NCBI RefSeq assembly: GCF_008000895.1
Contig: NZ_CP042823.1
Location: 1,375,001-1,439,000 of the forward strand
Direction: 5' to 3'
DNA from: Methylobacterium sp. WL1
Lineage (GTDB): Bacteria; Pseudomonadota; Alphaproteobacteria; Rhizobiales; Beijerinckiaceae
Length of the DNA stretch: 64,000 nt
Below are positions 37,220-46,008 of the stretch, piece by piece. A program made the position numbers and the translations under genes. The stretch's first letter is position 1, and the number at the start of each line of letters is the position of its first letter. Under the pieces are notes generated by a model. That model was not told the DNA's origin. It did not search any database and saw nothing but the letters and a program-made list of their open reading frames with translations.

Positions 37220-37650
37220 ATCGGTGCTCCTATCTGACGGTCGACCCGCTCTGTTGCGAATTAGAACAGATCCAATCTGAGGGGTCAACGACGGCGGCAT
37301 CGGCGAGTTCCGGCCTTGCTGATGGCTGCCTGTGGATGACACCCGCGTGGAATGGCTATGAAGGCCACCTCTCCTGCCTGCGCGCCCGAAGCGTTCGCGA
37401 CACTGCACGGCGTGCAGCGGGGTGAGTACGTGACGACAGGCGGGCGCAGGCTAGTTCCCTGCCACCCACACGTGAAGCCTTGGCGGGGCGGTCGTGTGAG
37501 GGTCGGTGCGTTGCGAGGGAGCTGGACACCGCGAGCGCCGGCCCATGGCCGAGGATCTCGCAATCGGACATCCCGCCAGTGTAGTTTGGCGTTGCGGTGC
37601 TGGCGTTAGCCCAGTGGCCTGGGTCGGGCGTCCATGGGAGAAGGCTTTCC
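37220..37650. other. Intergenic region before trmO
   Basis: About 430 bp separating the four-cysteine gene (minus) from trmO (plus). The frames present are short and Arg-rich, and I see no gene, repeat or clear promoter. Confidence 0.4.
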
Positions 37651-38145
37651 ATGGTGCGCCTCAATGAAATCAGAGCCGGCGAAGTTGCAGTCGCCGCGCC
37701 CGCGGCCGATGATGCTGGATTGGTCTACATCGGCCGTATCCACACGCCCTGGACCGATCGTCTCGCTTGCCCACGGCAAGGTCGTCTGGACGGTCCATCC
37801 TGCCGCATCGAAGTGTTCGAGCCTTGGGTTGCAGCTCTTGACGGACTGGAGGCCTTCGCTCGGATCGAGGTGTTGTACTGGCTCAATGCGTCCCGACGTG
37901 ACCTCGTGCACCAGAGCCCGGCCAACGATTGCACGACGCGGGGCACCTTCGCGTTGCGCTCGCCGGTGCGACCGAACCCGATAGGCACATCGATTGCCAC
38001 GCTCGTCGCGATCGAGGGCAACATCCTGACGGTACGCGGCCTCGACTGCCTCGATGGGACGCCGCTCCTCGACCTCAAGCCTGACCGGACCCTGTTCACG
38101 CCGATAGCCCCACCGCAGCCGGGTGATTTCGAAACTGAGGGCTGA
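37651..38145 (+). CDS. trmO: TrmO / TsaA-like tRNA methyltransferase family protein
   Basis: 164 residues with the TsaA-like (VirR) beta-barrel blocks: [55 protein letters not shown] and [14 protein letters not shown]. TrmO uses S-adenosylmethionine to methylate t6A37 of tRNA. This short form lacks the long C-terminal region of E. coli TrmO, and such short forms often sit with metal or oxyanion genes, where their role is not proven. GGAGAAGG precedes the ATG at 37651. It is the first gene of the molybdate-linked region. Confidence 0.82.
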   Translation: MVRLNEIRAGEVAVAAPAADDAGLVYIGRIHTPWTDRLACPRQGRLDGPSCRIEVFEPWVAALDGLEAFARIEVLYWLNASRRDLVHQSPANDCTTRGTFALRSPVRPNPIGTSIATLVAIEGNILTVRGLDCLDGTPLLDLKPDRTLFTPIAPPQPGDFETEG

Positions 38146-38194
38146 GCCGGTGGTCGCGCGCGCGCCTTCACTGCGGGGATGACGTTGGTCATAT

Positions 38195-38219
38195 CTCGGC
38201 TATATCCGTTCGGACATAA
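38195..38219. promoter_or_regulatory. ModE-type box 1, upstream of the first ModA-like gene
   Basis: GGCTATAT-CCGTTCGG-ACATAACG matches the E. coli ModE pattern of CGnTATAT and its inverse, and two other boxes in this region (41811 and 42311). It ends 27 bp before the start codon at 38246. Confidence 0.7.
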
Positions 38220-38245
38220 CGACGCCGCATCATCTGGAGCTGCTG

Positions 38246-39076
38246 TTGTCCCTCGCGCGCTATTCGCTTCCCACCCGCCTCCTCAGCCGCGCTGCACTCC
38301 TCGGTGCCCTGGCTCTGGTGCACGTGTCCGCTGCACGAGCGGAACCAGTGCGGGTCTACGCCGCCGGTAGTCTGGTGGCTGCGCTCAAGGACGTGATCGC
38401 CGCCGCCGGCATGCCTGCCGAAGCGGTGGCCGCCCCGACCTTCGGACCTGCAGGGCTGCTGCGCCAACGTCTCGAAGGTGGCGAGACGGCGGATCTCTAC
38501 CTCTCGGCCGATCTCGCTGGGCCGCGCCGACTCGCGGAGGCTGGCAAGGCGAAAGCCGTCGTGCCGTTTGCCCGCAACAAGCTGTGCGTACTCGCCCGTG
38601 CCGACCTCGGCCTGACCCCCGACAATCTCCTCGACCGCCTGCTCATGCCCAATCTGCGCCTAGCGACCTCGACGCCCGGCGCTGATCCAGGCGGCGACTA
38701 CGCTCAAGCCGTGTTCGACCTGGCCGAGGCCGTCCACCCCGGTGCCAAGGCGACGCTGGACAGAAAGGCGTTGAAGCTACTCGGTTCGCCGAACACGATG
38801 GTACCGGTGGCCGGGCGTAGCCCCAGCGCGACGGTGTTTCTGGGCAACAACGCCGACGCCCTGTTGTACTACTGCAGCGGCCAAAGCGGCACGATGAAGG
38901 AGGCTCCAGGCCTCAGCCTAATCCAACTGCCGCCGAACCTATCCGTGCCGGCGACCTACGGCATGGCGCCGCTGACCGACAATCCGGACGCAATGCGGCT
39001 CGCGCTTTTCCTCGTCTCCGAGAAAGGTCAGGCGATCCTCGCCCGCCACGAACTCGGACCGATCAGCGAACCGTGA
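38246..39076 (+). CDS. ModA-like molybdate/oxyanion periplasmic binding protein
   Basis: 276 residues. A signal peptide (LLSRAALLGALALVHVSAARA, cleavage before EPVRVY) is followed by the ModA-type opening VYAAGSLVAALKDV, the TADLYLSADLAGPRRL hinge and FARNKLCVLAR. It is a diverged ModA homologue, different from the one at 39860. The start is TTG at 38246 with GGAG six bases upstream. A ModE-type box lies directly in front. No ModB or ModC is nearby, so it may feed a transporter encoded elsewhere. Confidence 0.8.
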   Translation: MSLARYSLPTRLLSRAALLGALALVHVSAARAEPVRVYAAGSLVAALKDVIAAAGMPAEAVAAPTFGPAGLLRQRLEGGETADLYLSADLAGPRRLAEAGKAKAVVPFARNKLCVLARADLGLTPDNLLDRLLMPNLRLATSTPGADPGGDYAQAVFDLAEAVHPGAKATLDRKALKLLGSPNTMVPVAGRSPSATVFLGNNADALLYYCSGQSGTMKEAPGLSLIQLPPNLSVPATYGMAPLTDNPDAMRLALFLVSEKGQAILARHELGPISEP

Positions 39077-39100
39077 AGGATTCGTTGCGCCATCGCATGG

Positions 39101-39610
39101 CTACTCGGCTTTGAGGAGGTCGAACTTGATCTGTGGGCCTGCTGCGCGGCTGATCTCGATCGTCACCGGGCCGGCATCGAGAGCGAAACGCACGCTCTTA
39201 CGCACGCCCGGGCAGCCCGTCTTGCCGCTGTGGGCCGCAGGCTTCAGGGTCGACCGGCCATCCTGGCTGACATCGATCCAGGCCTCGTCCGAGAGCGTCA
39301 CCTGATAGGTACCCGCAGCCGGTACCGTGGCCGTCACGAAGCCTGAGAACGTATCGGGCTTCGCCGGTCTCTCGGACGGGACGGGTAGCGCGATCTCCGC
39401 AGCAGGCTTCAGGGTCAGCTGCGCCGCGCCAGCCTCGCTCGACAAAGCCGATCCGGACGCCAGGGTGGACAGGCTCGGCGCAGCGAATGCGGTCTGCTCC
39501 CGCGCTATCGACCATGCGAAGCTCGCACAGGCCGGTGCGTCCTCGGCCGTAGCCGAAGTGACCAAGATGGCTACCAGTCCGGCAGTGAGGATAGCGCGGG
39601 AGATGATCAT
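39101..39610 (-). CDS. Hypothetical periplasmic protein in the modA-mop operon
   Basis: 169 residues with a signal peptide (ISRAILTAGLVAILVTSATA, cleavage before EDAP), then a beta-rich domain ending VTIEISRAAGPQIKFDLLKAE. Two Cys (ACASF and GCPGV) could form a disulfide. It is the last gene of the minus-strand unit, starting 2 bp after the Mop stop. The family is not recognised. Its position suggests a role linked to molybdate. Confidence 0.7.
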   Translation of the reverse strand: MIISRAILTAGLVAILVTSATAEDAPACASFAWSIAREQTAFAAPSLSTLASGSALSSEAGAAQLTLKPAAEIALPVPSERPAKPDTFSGFVTATVPAAGTYQVTLSDEAWIDVSQDGRSTLKPAAHSGKTGCPGVRKSVRFALDAGPVTIEISRAAGPQIKFDLLKAE

Positions 39611-39612
39611 CG

Positions 39613-39822
39613 TCAGTCGACCGCGATCATGACGTCGGAGGCCTTCACCACCGCGTAGGCCTGGCCACCGACCACGAGCTTCAAGCTGTCGACCGCCTCG
39701 TTGGTGATGGAGGAGGTGACCACTTGGCCGGGGCTGATCTCGATTTTGACGTGCGCCGTGGTGGCGCCCTTGTCGACCGAGACCACCGTGCCCTTGATGA
39801 CGTTGCGTGCGCTGATCTTCAC
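39613..39822 (-). CDS. mop: Single-domain molbindin (Mop/TOBE protein)
   Basis: 69 residues forming one Mop domain: MKISARNVIKGTVVSVDKG, then TAHVKIEISPGQVVTSSITNEAVDSL and GQAYAVVKASDVMIAVD. Molbindins assemble as hexamers and store molybdate or tungstate in the cytosol. The start is GTG 39822 with AGGAAGG upstream. It lies between modA and the hypothetical periplasmic protein. Confidence 0.92.
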   Translation of the reverse strand: MKISARNVIKGTVVSVDKGATTAHVKIEISPGQVVTSSITNEAVDSLKLVVGGQAYAVVKASDVMIAVD

Positions 39823-39859
39823 GAGATTCGCCTTCCTACTGAGCCCGATACGGGACCGG

Positions 39860-40639
39860 TCACTGCTTGCCGCCCTCGATGACGCTGAAGCCCTGGGCCT
39901 CGAAGAAGGGCTTAGCCGCCGCGCTCTGGAGGTAGTCCAGAAAGCGCTGCGCACCCTCGCCCTTCGCGTCCGTGGTGACGGCGAACGGGTACACGACCGG
40001 CGGGTGGCTGTCCGCTGGGAATACGCCTACGACCTTCACGCCAGGATCGGAGCGGGCATCGCTTTCGTAGACGACACCGAGCGGGACCTCGCCGCGCGAG
40101 ACCAGCAACAGGGCAGCGCGCACGTTGTCGCTCGGTGCGAGGCGAGGCTGGACCGCGCTCCAGAGGCCGAGCTTCTCGAAGGCGACCTTGGCGTACTTGC
40201 CGATCGGCACCGAATTGACCTCGCCCGTGGCGAGCCGACCATCCGGACCCAGCGCTGCTGAGAACGCCTCCGGGGTGAAGGCGACTGCGCTCTCCTTCGC
40301 ATCGCGTGGCGCGATCAGGACCAGGCGGTTGCCGAGTAGGCTCACTCGGGTGTTCGGACGGATGAGGTTCTTCTTGGCGAGGTAGTCCATCCATTCGAGG
40401 TCGGCCGAGGCGAACAGGTCAGCAGGCGCACCCGCCTCGATCTGGCGGGCGAGCGCCGATGACGCTGCATAGCTCGCCTTGAGTTCGACGCCGGTCTGCG
40501 CGCTGAACGCCTTGCCAGCATCGTCCAGGGCATTCTTGAGGCTCGCGGCAGCAAACACGGTCGCGGTGTCGGCCGCCTGCGCCACGCCGGCAGCGAGGAG
40601 CAGGGCGGCAACGAGGCCGGAGCGGATCAGGCTGCGCAT
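39860..40639 (-). CDS. modA: Molybdate ABC transporter substrate-binding protein ModA
   Basis: 259 residues. Signal peptide (IRSGLVAALLLAAGVAQA, cleavage before ADTATV), then the canonical ModA blocks VFAAASLKNALDDAGKAF, YAASSALARQIEAGAPADLFASAD and VPLGVVYESDA. The ATG at 40639 starts the signal peptide; the frame extends upstream to 40693 without support. It is the second gene of the minus-strand operon after the alcohol dehydrogenase. ModB and ModC are not in the window. Confidence 0.92.
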   Translation of the reverse strand: MRSLIRSGLVAALLLAAGVAQAADTATVFAAASLKNALDDAGKAFSAQTGVELKASYAASSALARQIEAGAPADLFASADLEWMDYLAKKNLIRPNTRVSLLGNRLVLIAPRDAKESAVAFTPEAFSAALGPDGRLATGEVNSVPIGKYAKVAFEKLGLWSAVQPRLAPSDNVRAALLLVSRGEVPLGVVYESDARSDPGVKVVGVFPADSHPPVVYPFAVTTDAKGEGAQRFLDYLQSAAAKPFFEAQGFSVIEGGKQ

Positions 40640-40689
40640 GCGGATACGGTCCTTGAGGGGGCTGCGGTGGATGTCGGGCTGGGGATGGC

Positions 40690-41745
40690 TCAAGCCGCTT
40701 TCGGAAGCGATGCCATATCGATGACGAAGCGGTATTTCACGTCGCTCTTGAGCATGCGGGCGTAGGCGGTCTCGATCTGGTCGATCGGGATCATCTCGAT
40801 GTCCGAGGTGATGCCATGTTCGGAGCAGAAATCGAGCATTTCCTGCGTCTCAGCGATGCCGCCGATCAGGGATCCGGCGAAGTTGCGCCGCCGCCAGATC
40901 ACGCTGAACACCTGCATCGGCAGGGGTTTCTCGGGCGCCCCGACCTGAACCAGCGTGGCGTCACGCTTGAGCAGGGCGAGGTAGGCGTTGATGTCGTGCT
41001 CGGCCGCGACCGTATCGAGGATGAAGTCGAAGCTCTCGCCCTGGGCGGCCATGGCGTCGGCATCCTTGGAGATCACCACCGCGTCGGCCCCGAGCCGCTT
41101 GGCGTCGGCTTCCTTCCCCGGCGAGGTCGTGAACAGCGTCACCTGCGCACCCATGGCGTGAGCGAGCTTCAGGCCCATGTGCCCGAGTCCGCCAAGACCC
41201 ACGATACCGACCTTCTGACCCGGCCCGACTTTCCAGTGGCGCAGCGGCGAGTAGGTCGTGATGCCGGCACACAGCAGCGGGGCGACGCCGGCGAGATCGA
41301 GGTTTTCCGGGATGCGCAGGACGAAGTGACTGTCGACGACGATGTGGCTCGAATAGCCCCCGAAGGTATGGCCGCCGGTCTGCGACTCGGGACCGTTGTA
41401 GGTGCCGGTAAAGCCCGGCTCGCAGTACTGCTCTAGGCCTTCGCGACAGCTGGAGCACTCGCGGCAGGAGGCGACCATGCATCCGACGCCCGCCAGATCG
41501 CCTGGTTTGAAAGTCTTGACCTCGGCACCGACCCGGGTGACCCGACCGACGATCTCGTGACCGGGCACGCTTGGGTAGAGCGTACCGCCCCACTCATCGC
41601 GGACCGTGTGCAGGTCTGAGTGACAGACGCCGCAATAGACGATCTCGATCTCGATGTCGGATGCGCCAGGATCACGACGCTCGAAGCTGAAGGGCGCGAG
41701 CGGCGTTTCGGCGCTCTGGGCAGCGTAGCCGGTGCACTGGAACAT
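40690..41745 (-). CDS. Zinc-dependent NAD(P) alcohol dehydrogenase (YahK/CAD-like)
   Basis: 351 residues of the medium-chain dehydrogenase family. Catalytic zinc ligands are in YCGVCHSDLHTVR and GHEIVGRV, the structural zinc site is CRECSSCREGLEQYC, and the nucleotide fold is GLGGLGHMGLKLAHAMGA. The closest known type is the YahK/cinnamyl-alcohol dehydrogenase group, which reduces aldehydes with NADPH. The ATG at 41745 matches the family start; ATG 41775 is an alternative. It is the first gene of the operon with modA and mop, downstream of a ModE-type box, an unexpected place for this enzyme. Confidence 0.88.
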   Translation of the reverse strand: MFQCTGYAAQSAETPLAPFSFERRDPGASDIEIEIVYCGVCHSDLHTVRDEWGGTLYPSVPGHEIVGRVTRVGAEVKTFKPGDLAGVGCMVASCRECSSCREGLEQYCEPGFTGTYNGPESQTGGHTFGGYSSHIVVDSHFVLRIPENLDLAGVAPLLCAGITTYSPLRHWKVGPGQKVGIVGLGGLGHMGLKLAHAMGAQVTLFTTSPGKEADAKRLGADAVVISKDADAMAAQGESFDFILDTVAAEHDINAYLALLKRDATLVQVGAPEKPLPMQVFSVIWRRRNFAGSLIGGIAETQEMLDFCSEHGITSDIEMIPIDQIETAYARMLKSDVKYRFVIDMASLPKAA

Positions 41746-41810
41746 AGTCTGGACCTGGAAGAACGAGGAGCGCATGGACAGGGGCTGGGCAAGCACCCGT
41801 CCCGTCACCC

Positions 41811-41834
41811 GGCTATATACAACCAGATACAGCG
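41811..41834. promoter_or_regulatory. ModE-type box 2, between the divergent dehydrogenase and modE genes
   Basis: GGCTATAT-ACAACCAG-ATACAGCG matches boxes 1 and 3. It lies 66 bp before the dehydrogenase start (minus) and 81 bp before modE (plus), so it may control the whole minus-strand operon and modE itself. Confidence 0.7.
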
Positions 41835-41914
41835 TCGGAAAGGGGCTCGATCTTGCCCAGCACGATCGCGTTCAAGCCGCGTTGTGACGAAGCTGGAGCG
41901 TCTGAGAAGGTCCG

Positions 41915-42283
41915 ATGGCAAGCCTGAGCATCCGTATCGACGTTGCACCCGGCAACCGCATCGGTCCGGGTAAGGTGCAGCTCCTGGAGATGATCGCCGA
42001 GCACGGCTCGATATCCGCCGCCGGGCGGGCGCTCGGTATGTCCTACCGCCGGGCTTGGATGCTGGTCGAGGCGATGAACAGCGGTTTCGGACGGCCGGTG
42101 GTCGAGGCTCAGATCGGTGGCAAGGCGGGAGGCGGCGCGCGCCTGTCGACCCTCGGAGCGGATCTGGTCGCGCACTACCGCGCGATCGAGCGTGCCGCTG
42201 ATCGAGTTGCAGCCCCATTCCTCGACCGGATTGTCGCCTCTGAACGGAACGCGAACGACGAGCCACCCACGGCCTCCCTCTAG
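41915..42283 (+). CDS. modE: ModE-family winged-helix regulator (DNA-binding domain only)
   Basis: 122 residues with the ModE N-terminal wHTH: NRIGPGKVQLLEMIAEHGSISAAGRALGMSYRRAWMLVEAMN, then GGGARLSTLGADLVAHYRAIE. It lacks the C-terminal Mop pair that binds molybdate in E. coli ModE, as in many alphaproteobacteria, so sensing may involve the separate Mop protein. It is divergent from the adh-modA-mop operon and next to the DUF2325 gene. The three ModE-type boxes make it the likely local regulator. Confidence 0.9.
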   Translation: MASLSIRIDVAPGNRIGPGKVQLLEMIAEHGSISAAGRALGMSYRRAWMLVEAMNSGFGRPVVEAQIGGKAGGGARLSTLGADLVAHYRAIERAADRVAAPFLDRIVASERNANDEPPTASL

Positions 42284-42310
42284 GCAAGCCGGTTGTTTTT
42301 GGACAGAGTG

Positions 42311-42332
42311 CTGTATCTGAACGGATATAGCG
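42311..42332. promoter_or_regulatory. ModE-type box 3, upstream of the DUF2325 gene
   Basis: The reverse complement reads CGCTATAT-CCGTTCAG-ATACAG, sharing CTATATCCGTTC with box 1 and AGATACAG with box 2. It ends 15 bp before the ATG at 42348, a position that suggests repression. Confidence 0.65.
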
Positions 42333-42347
42333 CCTGCCGAGACGCCG

Positions 42348-43565
42348 ATGCCGCCCCACGCCTACCTCGACGGTCCTGCCCTGCGCGCTCTCGCGGCAGC
42401 CGGCCACCCACCATTCGTGCCGCCCGCCGTCGACCCGGCTGACAAGCCGCGCGATCGGATCTGGGAGCTTGCCGAGAACCTGCACTGCTCGATCGTCGGC
42501 ACCTGCCTGACCAACGCCGAGGCTCGCGCGATCCTGGCCAAACTCGGCCGTGCTGACGCGCGGACGATCAGCGAGCACCGGCTGCACGGCGAGATCGTCC
42601 AGATCGCCGGCCGCAAGGATGGCGGTGGTCGACTGCTGCAGAAGACGCTGGACCGGCGGCACGAGCGCGAGATCGAACGCTTCGACGAGGCCCGCACAGC
42701 CGATGCGGTACGGGCCTTATGGAAAGTCTCCCTGGAGCGCGGCGAGATCCCAGGCGCTTACTGGGCGGCGATTACCCATCCAGCGACCGATTGGCCCCTG
42801 GTGCAGGATATCTTTGGGGAGGTGCATATGCTCTCCCACCTCGTCGGTCAGTCGAACCGGGCCGACATCCGCCGCCTGCGCCATCTCGAAGATGAGTTGG
42901 GACGACGTGATGAAGCGCTCGCAGCACGGGACGAGCGCATCATGGCGCTCATGCGCGAGCGCGACGATCTCGGGAAGCGCACCCAGGCGATCGAAACTGA
43001 GCGCCTCATCCCGGCGACTACGGCTGTCGAGCCGCCGTCCACGCGCGGCCTTGAGGTGCGGCTGGCCCGGGAGACTGCGCATGCGACTGCGTTGGAGGAG
43101 CGGCTTGCAGTGCTGGCTGGCGCAGCCGAACGCCTCAGCGCTGATCTCGCCGCGGAAATAGCCCGCCGCTCAGCCGCAGAAAGGGAACTGGCTGCCCTCG
43201 AAGCGGCGCTGGATGAGCCGAGAATAGATACTGCCGATGGCCGAGCATCAGGACGGCTCGACGGGCGGATCATCCTCTATGTTGGCGGTCGGCAGCGTCA
43301 GGTGGCCAATCTCCGCCGCTTTGTGGAGGCTAAGGGCGGCAGGCTGCTCAACCACGACGGCGGCATCGAGGACAACCTGTGCCTCCTGGCGGGGCTGGTT
43401 GGGCAAGCGGATCTAGCGGTGTTCCCCGTGAGCTGTGTCAGCCACGAGGCGAGCCTTCACCTGAAACGATACTGCGAAGCTCAGGCCAAGCCCTTCCACC
43501 CGGTGCGGAGCGCGGGTCTCGCGAGCTTTATGCACGTCGTCATGTCGCTGACGAACTCGTCGTAG
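42348..43565 (+). CDS. DUF2325 domain protein with coiled-coil centre
   Basis: 405 residues. The N-terminal helical part (about 1-180, IWELAENLHCSIVGTCLTNAEARAILAKLG) is followed by a coiled coil (about 180-300, repeated RDDLGKRTQAIE-like heptads). The C-terminal DUF2325 domain is GRIILYVGGRQRQVANLRRFVEAKGG, then ADLAVFPVSCVSHEASLHLKRYC. DUF2325 proteins are of unknown function. The ModE-type box 15 bp upstream ties it to molybdate supply. It starts at ATG 42348. Confidence 0.82.
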   Translation: MPPHAYLDGPALRALAAAGHPPFVPPAVDPADKPRDRIWELAENLHCSIVGTCLTNAEARAILAKLGRADARTISEHRLHGEIVQIAGRKDGGGRLLQKTLDRRHEREIERFDEARTADAVRALWKVSLERGEIPGAYWAAITHPATDWPLVQDIFGEVHMLSHLVGQSNRADIRRLRHLEDELGRRDEALAARDERIMALMRERDDLGKRTQAIETERLIPATTAVEPPSTRGLEVRLARETAHATALEERLAVLAGAAERLSADLAAEIARRSAAERELAALEAALDEPRIDTADGRASGRLDGRIILYVGGRQRQVANLRRFVEAKGGRLLNHDGGIEDNLCLLAGLVGQADLAVFPVSCVSHEASLHLKRYCEAQAKPFHPVRSAGLASFMHVVMSLTNSS

Positions 43566-43682
43566 CCGATCGAGCAGATCGCTCGAAGGCCACAGGCAAG
43601 TTGAAGGAAGATACCAAGGTCATCTCATCGTCGCGCAGCTTACATAGGCCGCTCATCAACTTGCCAGATATGATAGAACTAC

Positions 43683-43829
43683 GTGACAGATTGGTTTGAA
43701 GATCCAGACGACGACGGTCGTGCGTCCACCAAAAGTGAGAGCTGGATGCGGCTATACATCACGGCGGCACTGATCGGTATGGGTGTGCTCGGCGTGATCG
43801 GCACGATGCTGCATATCTTCCCAGCGTGA
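43683..43829 (+). CDS. Small membrane protein of 48 residues
   Basis: A GTG start at 43683 reads MTDWFEDPDDDGRASTKSES, a soluble acidic head, then a single hydrophobic helix (LYITAALIGMGVLGVIGTML) and a short tail ending HIFPA. The acidic head and clean transmembrane helix argue for a real small inner-membrane protein. It follows the DUF2325 gene by 117 bp on the same strand. The IS element begins 25 bp after its stop. The ribosome-binding site is weak. Confidence 0.6.
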   Translation: MTDWFEDPDDDGRASTKSESWMRLYITAALIGMGVLGVIGTMLHIFPA

Positions 43830-43853
43830 AGCCCAGAGTCTGCTCACGACCCA

Positions 43854-45520
43854 GGCCGTGTCAAAACGCCGGGAATGGGCTTTGTGCTCGGGTGCCCCCC
43901 ACTCTTGCGAGAATGGGCGTTCCATCGCTTGGAGCGAGCTTTTGTGGTCGAGCGACAATCCGTTTGCGTTGAAGGCGCTGTTGGACGGCTTTTCAGTCCC
44001 TCAGTGAGCGATCCAAGGCTCTTGCTCAGGCGGGGATGGCTGCCAAGAGCTTCCGGCTTCCCAGGATGTTGAGAACACGCGTCAGATTGTAGGCCAGGAC
44101 CTGGAGTGCCATCTCCGTCGAGACGCGCGGCAGGGTCTTGGTCAGGAAGTGCGTCGCCCCCATCCGCGCCTTCAGCGTGCCAAAGGGGTGCTCGACCGTC
44201 TCGCGCCGGACCCGCATGGCCAGCGGATCGCCGTCCAACCGGCGCTGCACGGCCTCCAGCACGTCCTCGTGCTCCCACCGTGTCACCCGGCGCTCCTTGC
44301 CCGTCGTGCAGTCCGCCTTCATCGGGCAGGTCGGGCAGACGTTCGTCCAGTAACGATGCAGCGTCAAACCATTCTCGACCGAGGTGTGCCGATAGGACAG
44401 CGTCTGACCCGCTGGACACAGGTAGGTGTTGTCTTGGCGACGGTAGAAGAAGTCTTCCTTACCGAAGCGCCCGGCCGCCTTCGCGCCCGAGGTCATCGGC
44501 CGGGGCAGCGTCACGGTGATGCCGGCGCGTTCGCAGGCCAGGATCTGTTCACTCGAATAGTAACCCCGGTCGGCCACCGCATCGAGCGTGTCCGCCTCCA
44601 GAGCCTCTTTGGCCCGTGCGGCCATGCCGCTGAGCTGCGCCCGGTCCGAGCCGGCATTGGTGACCGCGTGTGCGACGATCAGATGATGCTCGGTCTCGAC
44701 CGCCACCTGGACGTTATAGCCCACCACGCCCAAGCCACGCCCGCTGGTGGCCATCGATCGCGCATCGGGATCGGTCAGCGAGACCTGCCGGTCGGGCGCC
44801 GCCTTCATCTGCTCCTCCAACCCCGCCAGCCGCTCCATCTCCTGCCCGAGTCGAGCGATCTTCTCCTTCAGCCGCTCCACCTTGGCTGCCAGTTCCGGCG
44901 TGGGGTCCTGACGATCGGCCGTGTCGAGCTGCGAGAGGTAGCGTGACACGCTCTCCTCGATCTGCTGGCGACGCCGGTCGAGCTTGCCTTGCGTGAAGTT
45001 GCGGTCGCGATTGTTGACCGCCTTGAACTTCGAGCCGTCGATCGCGACGCACGTCCCCGTCAGAAGGCCCATCGTGCGGCACAAGGCGACAAAGCGGGCA
45101 CAGACGCGTCCGATGGCGGAGCCGTTCTGCCGACGGAACTCGGCAATGGTCTTATGATCGGGCGACAGCTGGCCGGTCAGCCACATGACCTCGACGTTGC
45201 GGCCCGCCTCGCGCTCCAGCCGTCGGCTCGATGGGACCCGGTTGAGATAGCCGTAGACGTAGAGCTTCAGCAGGGCGGCCGGATGGTAGCCCGGTCGACC
45301 CGTCCGTGCCGCATCGACGCCCGCAAAGCCGAGCGCGCCGAGTTCCAGGGCCTCCACGAAGGCATCGACAACACGGACAGGGTTGTCCTCAGCGATCCAG
45401 TCTTCCAGGCAAGGCGGAAACAGCGTCGTCTGATCGCGCTCGGCACCGACAACAAACCGTCCCATGCCGTCCTCCGCTCGTGCAGAGGAAAGCTACCACT
45501 ATCGGGGTTTTGACACAGCC
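43854..45520 (-). mobile_element. IS1182-family insertion sequence
   Basis: Imperfect terminal inverted repeats of about 25 bp: the left end starts GGCCGTGTCAAAACGCCG and the right end (reverse strand) GGCTGTGTCAAAACCCCG. They enclose one transposase gene. The hexamer GACCCA is found next to the left end (43848-43853) and 2 bp beyond the right end (45523-45528), a possible target duplication. Confidence 0.85.
44026..45465 (-). CDS. IS1182-family transposase, full length
   Basis: 479 residues of the DDE transposase type. N-terminal block DWIAEDNPVRVVDAFVEALELGALGF, then YGYLNRVPSSRRLEREAGRNVEVMWLTG, CVAIDGSKFKAVNNRDRN with the first catalytic Asp, VADRGYYSSEQILACERAG with the second, and a C-terminal EHPFGTLKARMGATHFLTKTL block with the Glu. 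No frameshift is seen, so the element may be active. Confidence 0.93.
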   Translation of the reverse strand: MGRFVVGAERDQTTLFPPCLEDWIAEDNPVRVVDAFVEALELGALGFAGVDAARTGRPGYHPAALLKLYVYGYLNRVPSSRRLEREAGRNVEVMWLTGQLSPDHKTIAEFRRQNGSAIGRVCARFVALCRTMGLLTGTCVAIDGSKFKAVNNRDRNFTQGKLDRRRQQIEESVSRYLSQLDTADRQDPTPELAAKVERLKEKIARLGQEMERLAGLEEQMKAAPDRQVSLTDPDARSMATSGRGLGVVGYNVQVAVETEHHLIVAHAVTNAGSDRAQLSGMAARAKEALEADTLDAVADRGYYSSEQILACERAGITVTLPRPMTSGAKAAGRFGKEDFFYRRQDNTYLCPAGQTLSYRHTSVENGLTLHRYWTNVCPTCPMKADCTTGKERRVTRWEHEDVLEAVQRRLDGDPLAMRVRRETVEHPFGTLKARMGATHFLTKTLPRVSTEMALQVLAYNLTRVLNILGSRKLLAAIPA

Positions 45521-46008
45521 AGGACCCATTCCAGAAGGCCGAAAGGTCTGCTTCCAGGCAGTACGGCGGGCTGGCTTTGGTAGCTCTTGGCCGGAAGCAG
45601 AATGGCTGCTTCTGAGTAGAACATTACCAAAGCGGACGGCTTCTTGCCAACCCAGCCCATTCGCCCAAATCGACGTTTGCGGTTTTTTAAAGCAACGGTT
45701 TCAGTAGGAACGTATTCTTGACTTGAGGTAGAAATTTTGATTTAACATTTTTCATCTGACTCAGCCATTGTTTTCATTTCTCAATTGATCAGTGATTGTA
45801 ATTTTACTGCCAATACGCCCCAGTTGAATAATTTACCGGGCGTAAGGACGTGAAGATAAATAATATCTAATGAGAGTGCTTTTGCTGGCACGTCAGAAAA
45901 TTGAATTAGACCGGCTGGTGTCTCCCCCGTCAAGTGGTCGCCGAAAGCCTTGCGATCTCATTGGGGTCATTCTAAAGGGCGGAGAGCGTCGCGGATAGCC
46001 TACGTCGT
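45521..46008. other. AT-rich non-coding stretch between two IS elements
   Basis: From about 45690 to 45930 the sequence is strikingly AT-rich for this genome (long runs such as gaaattttgatttaac and gataaataatatctaatg). No gene is seen. It may be the remnant of foreign DNA brought in with the IS elements. Confidence 0.6.
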
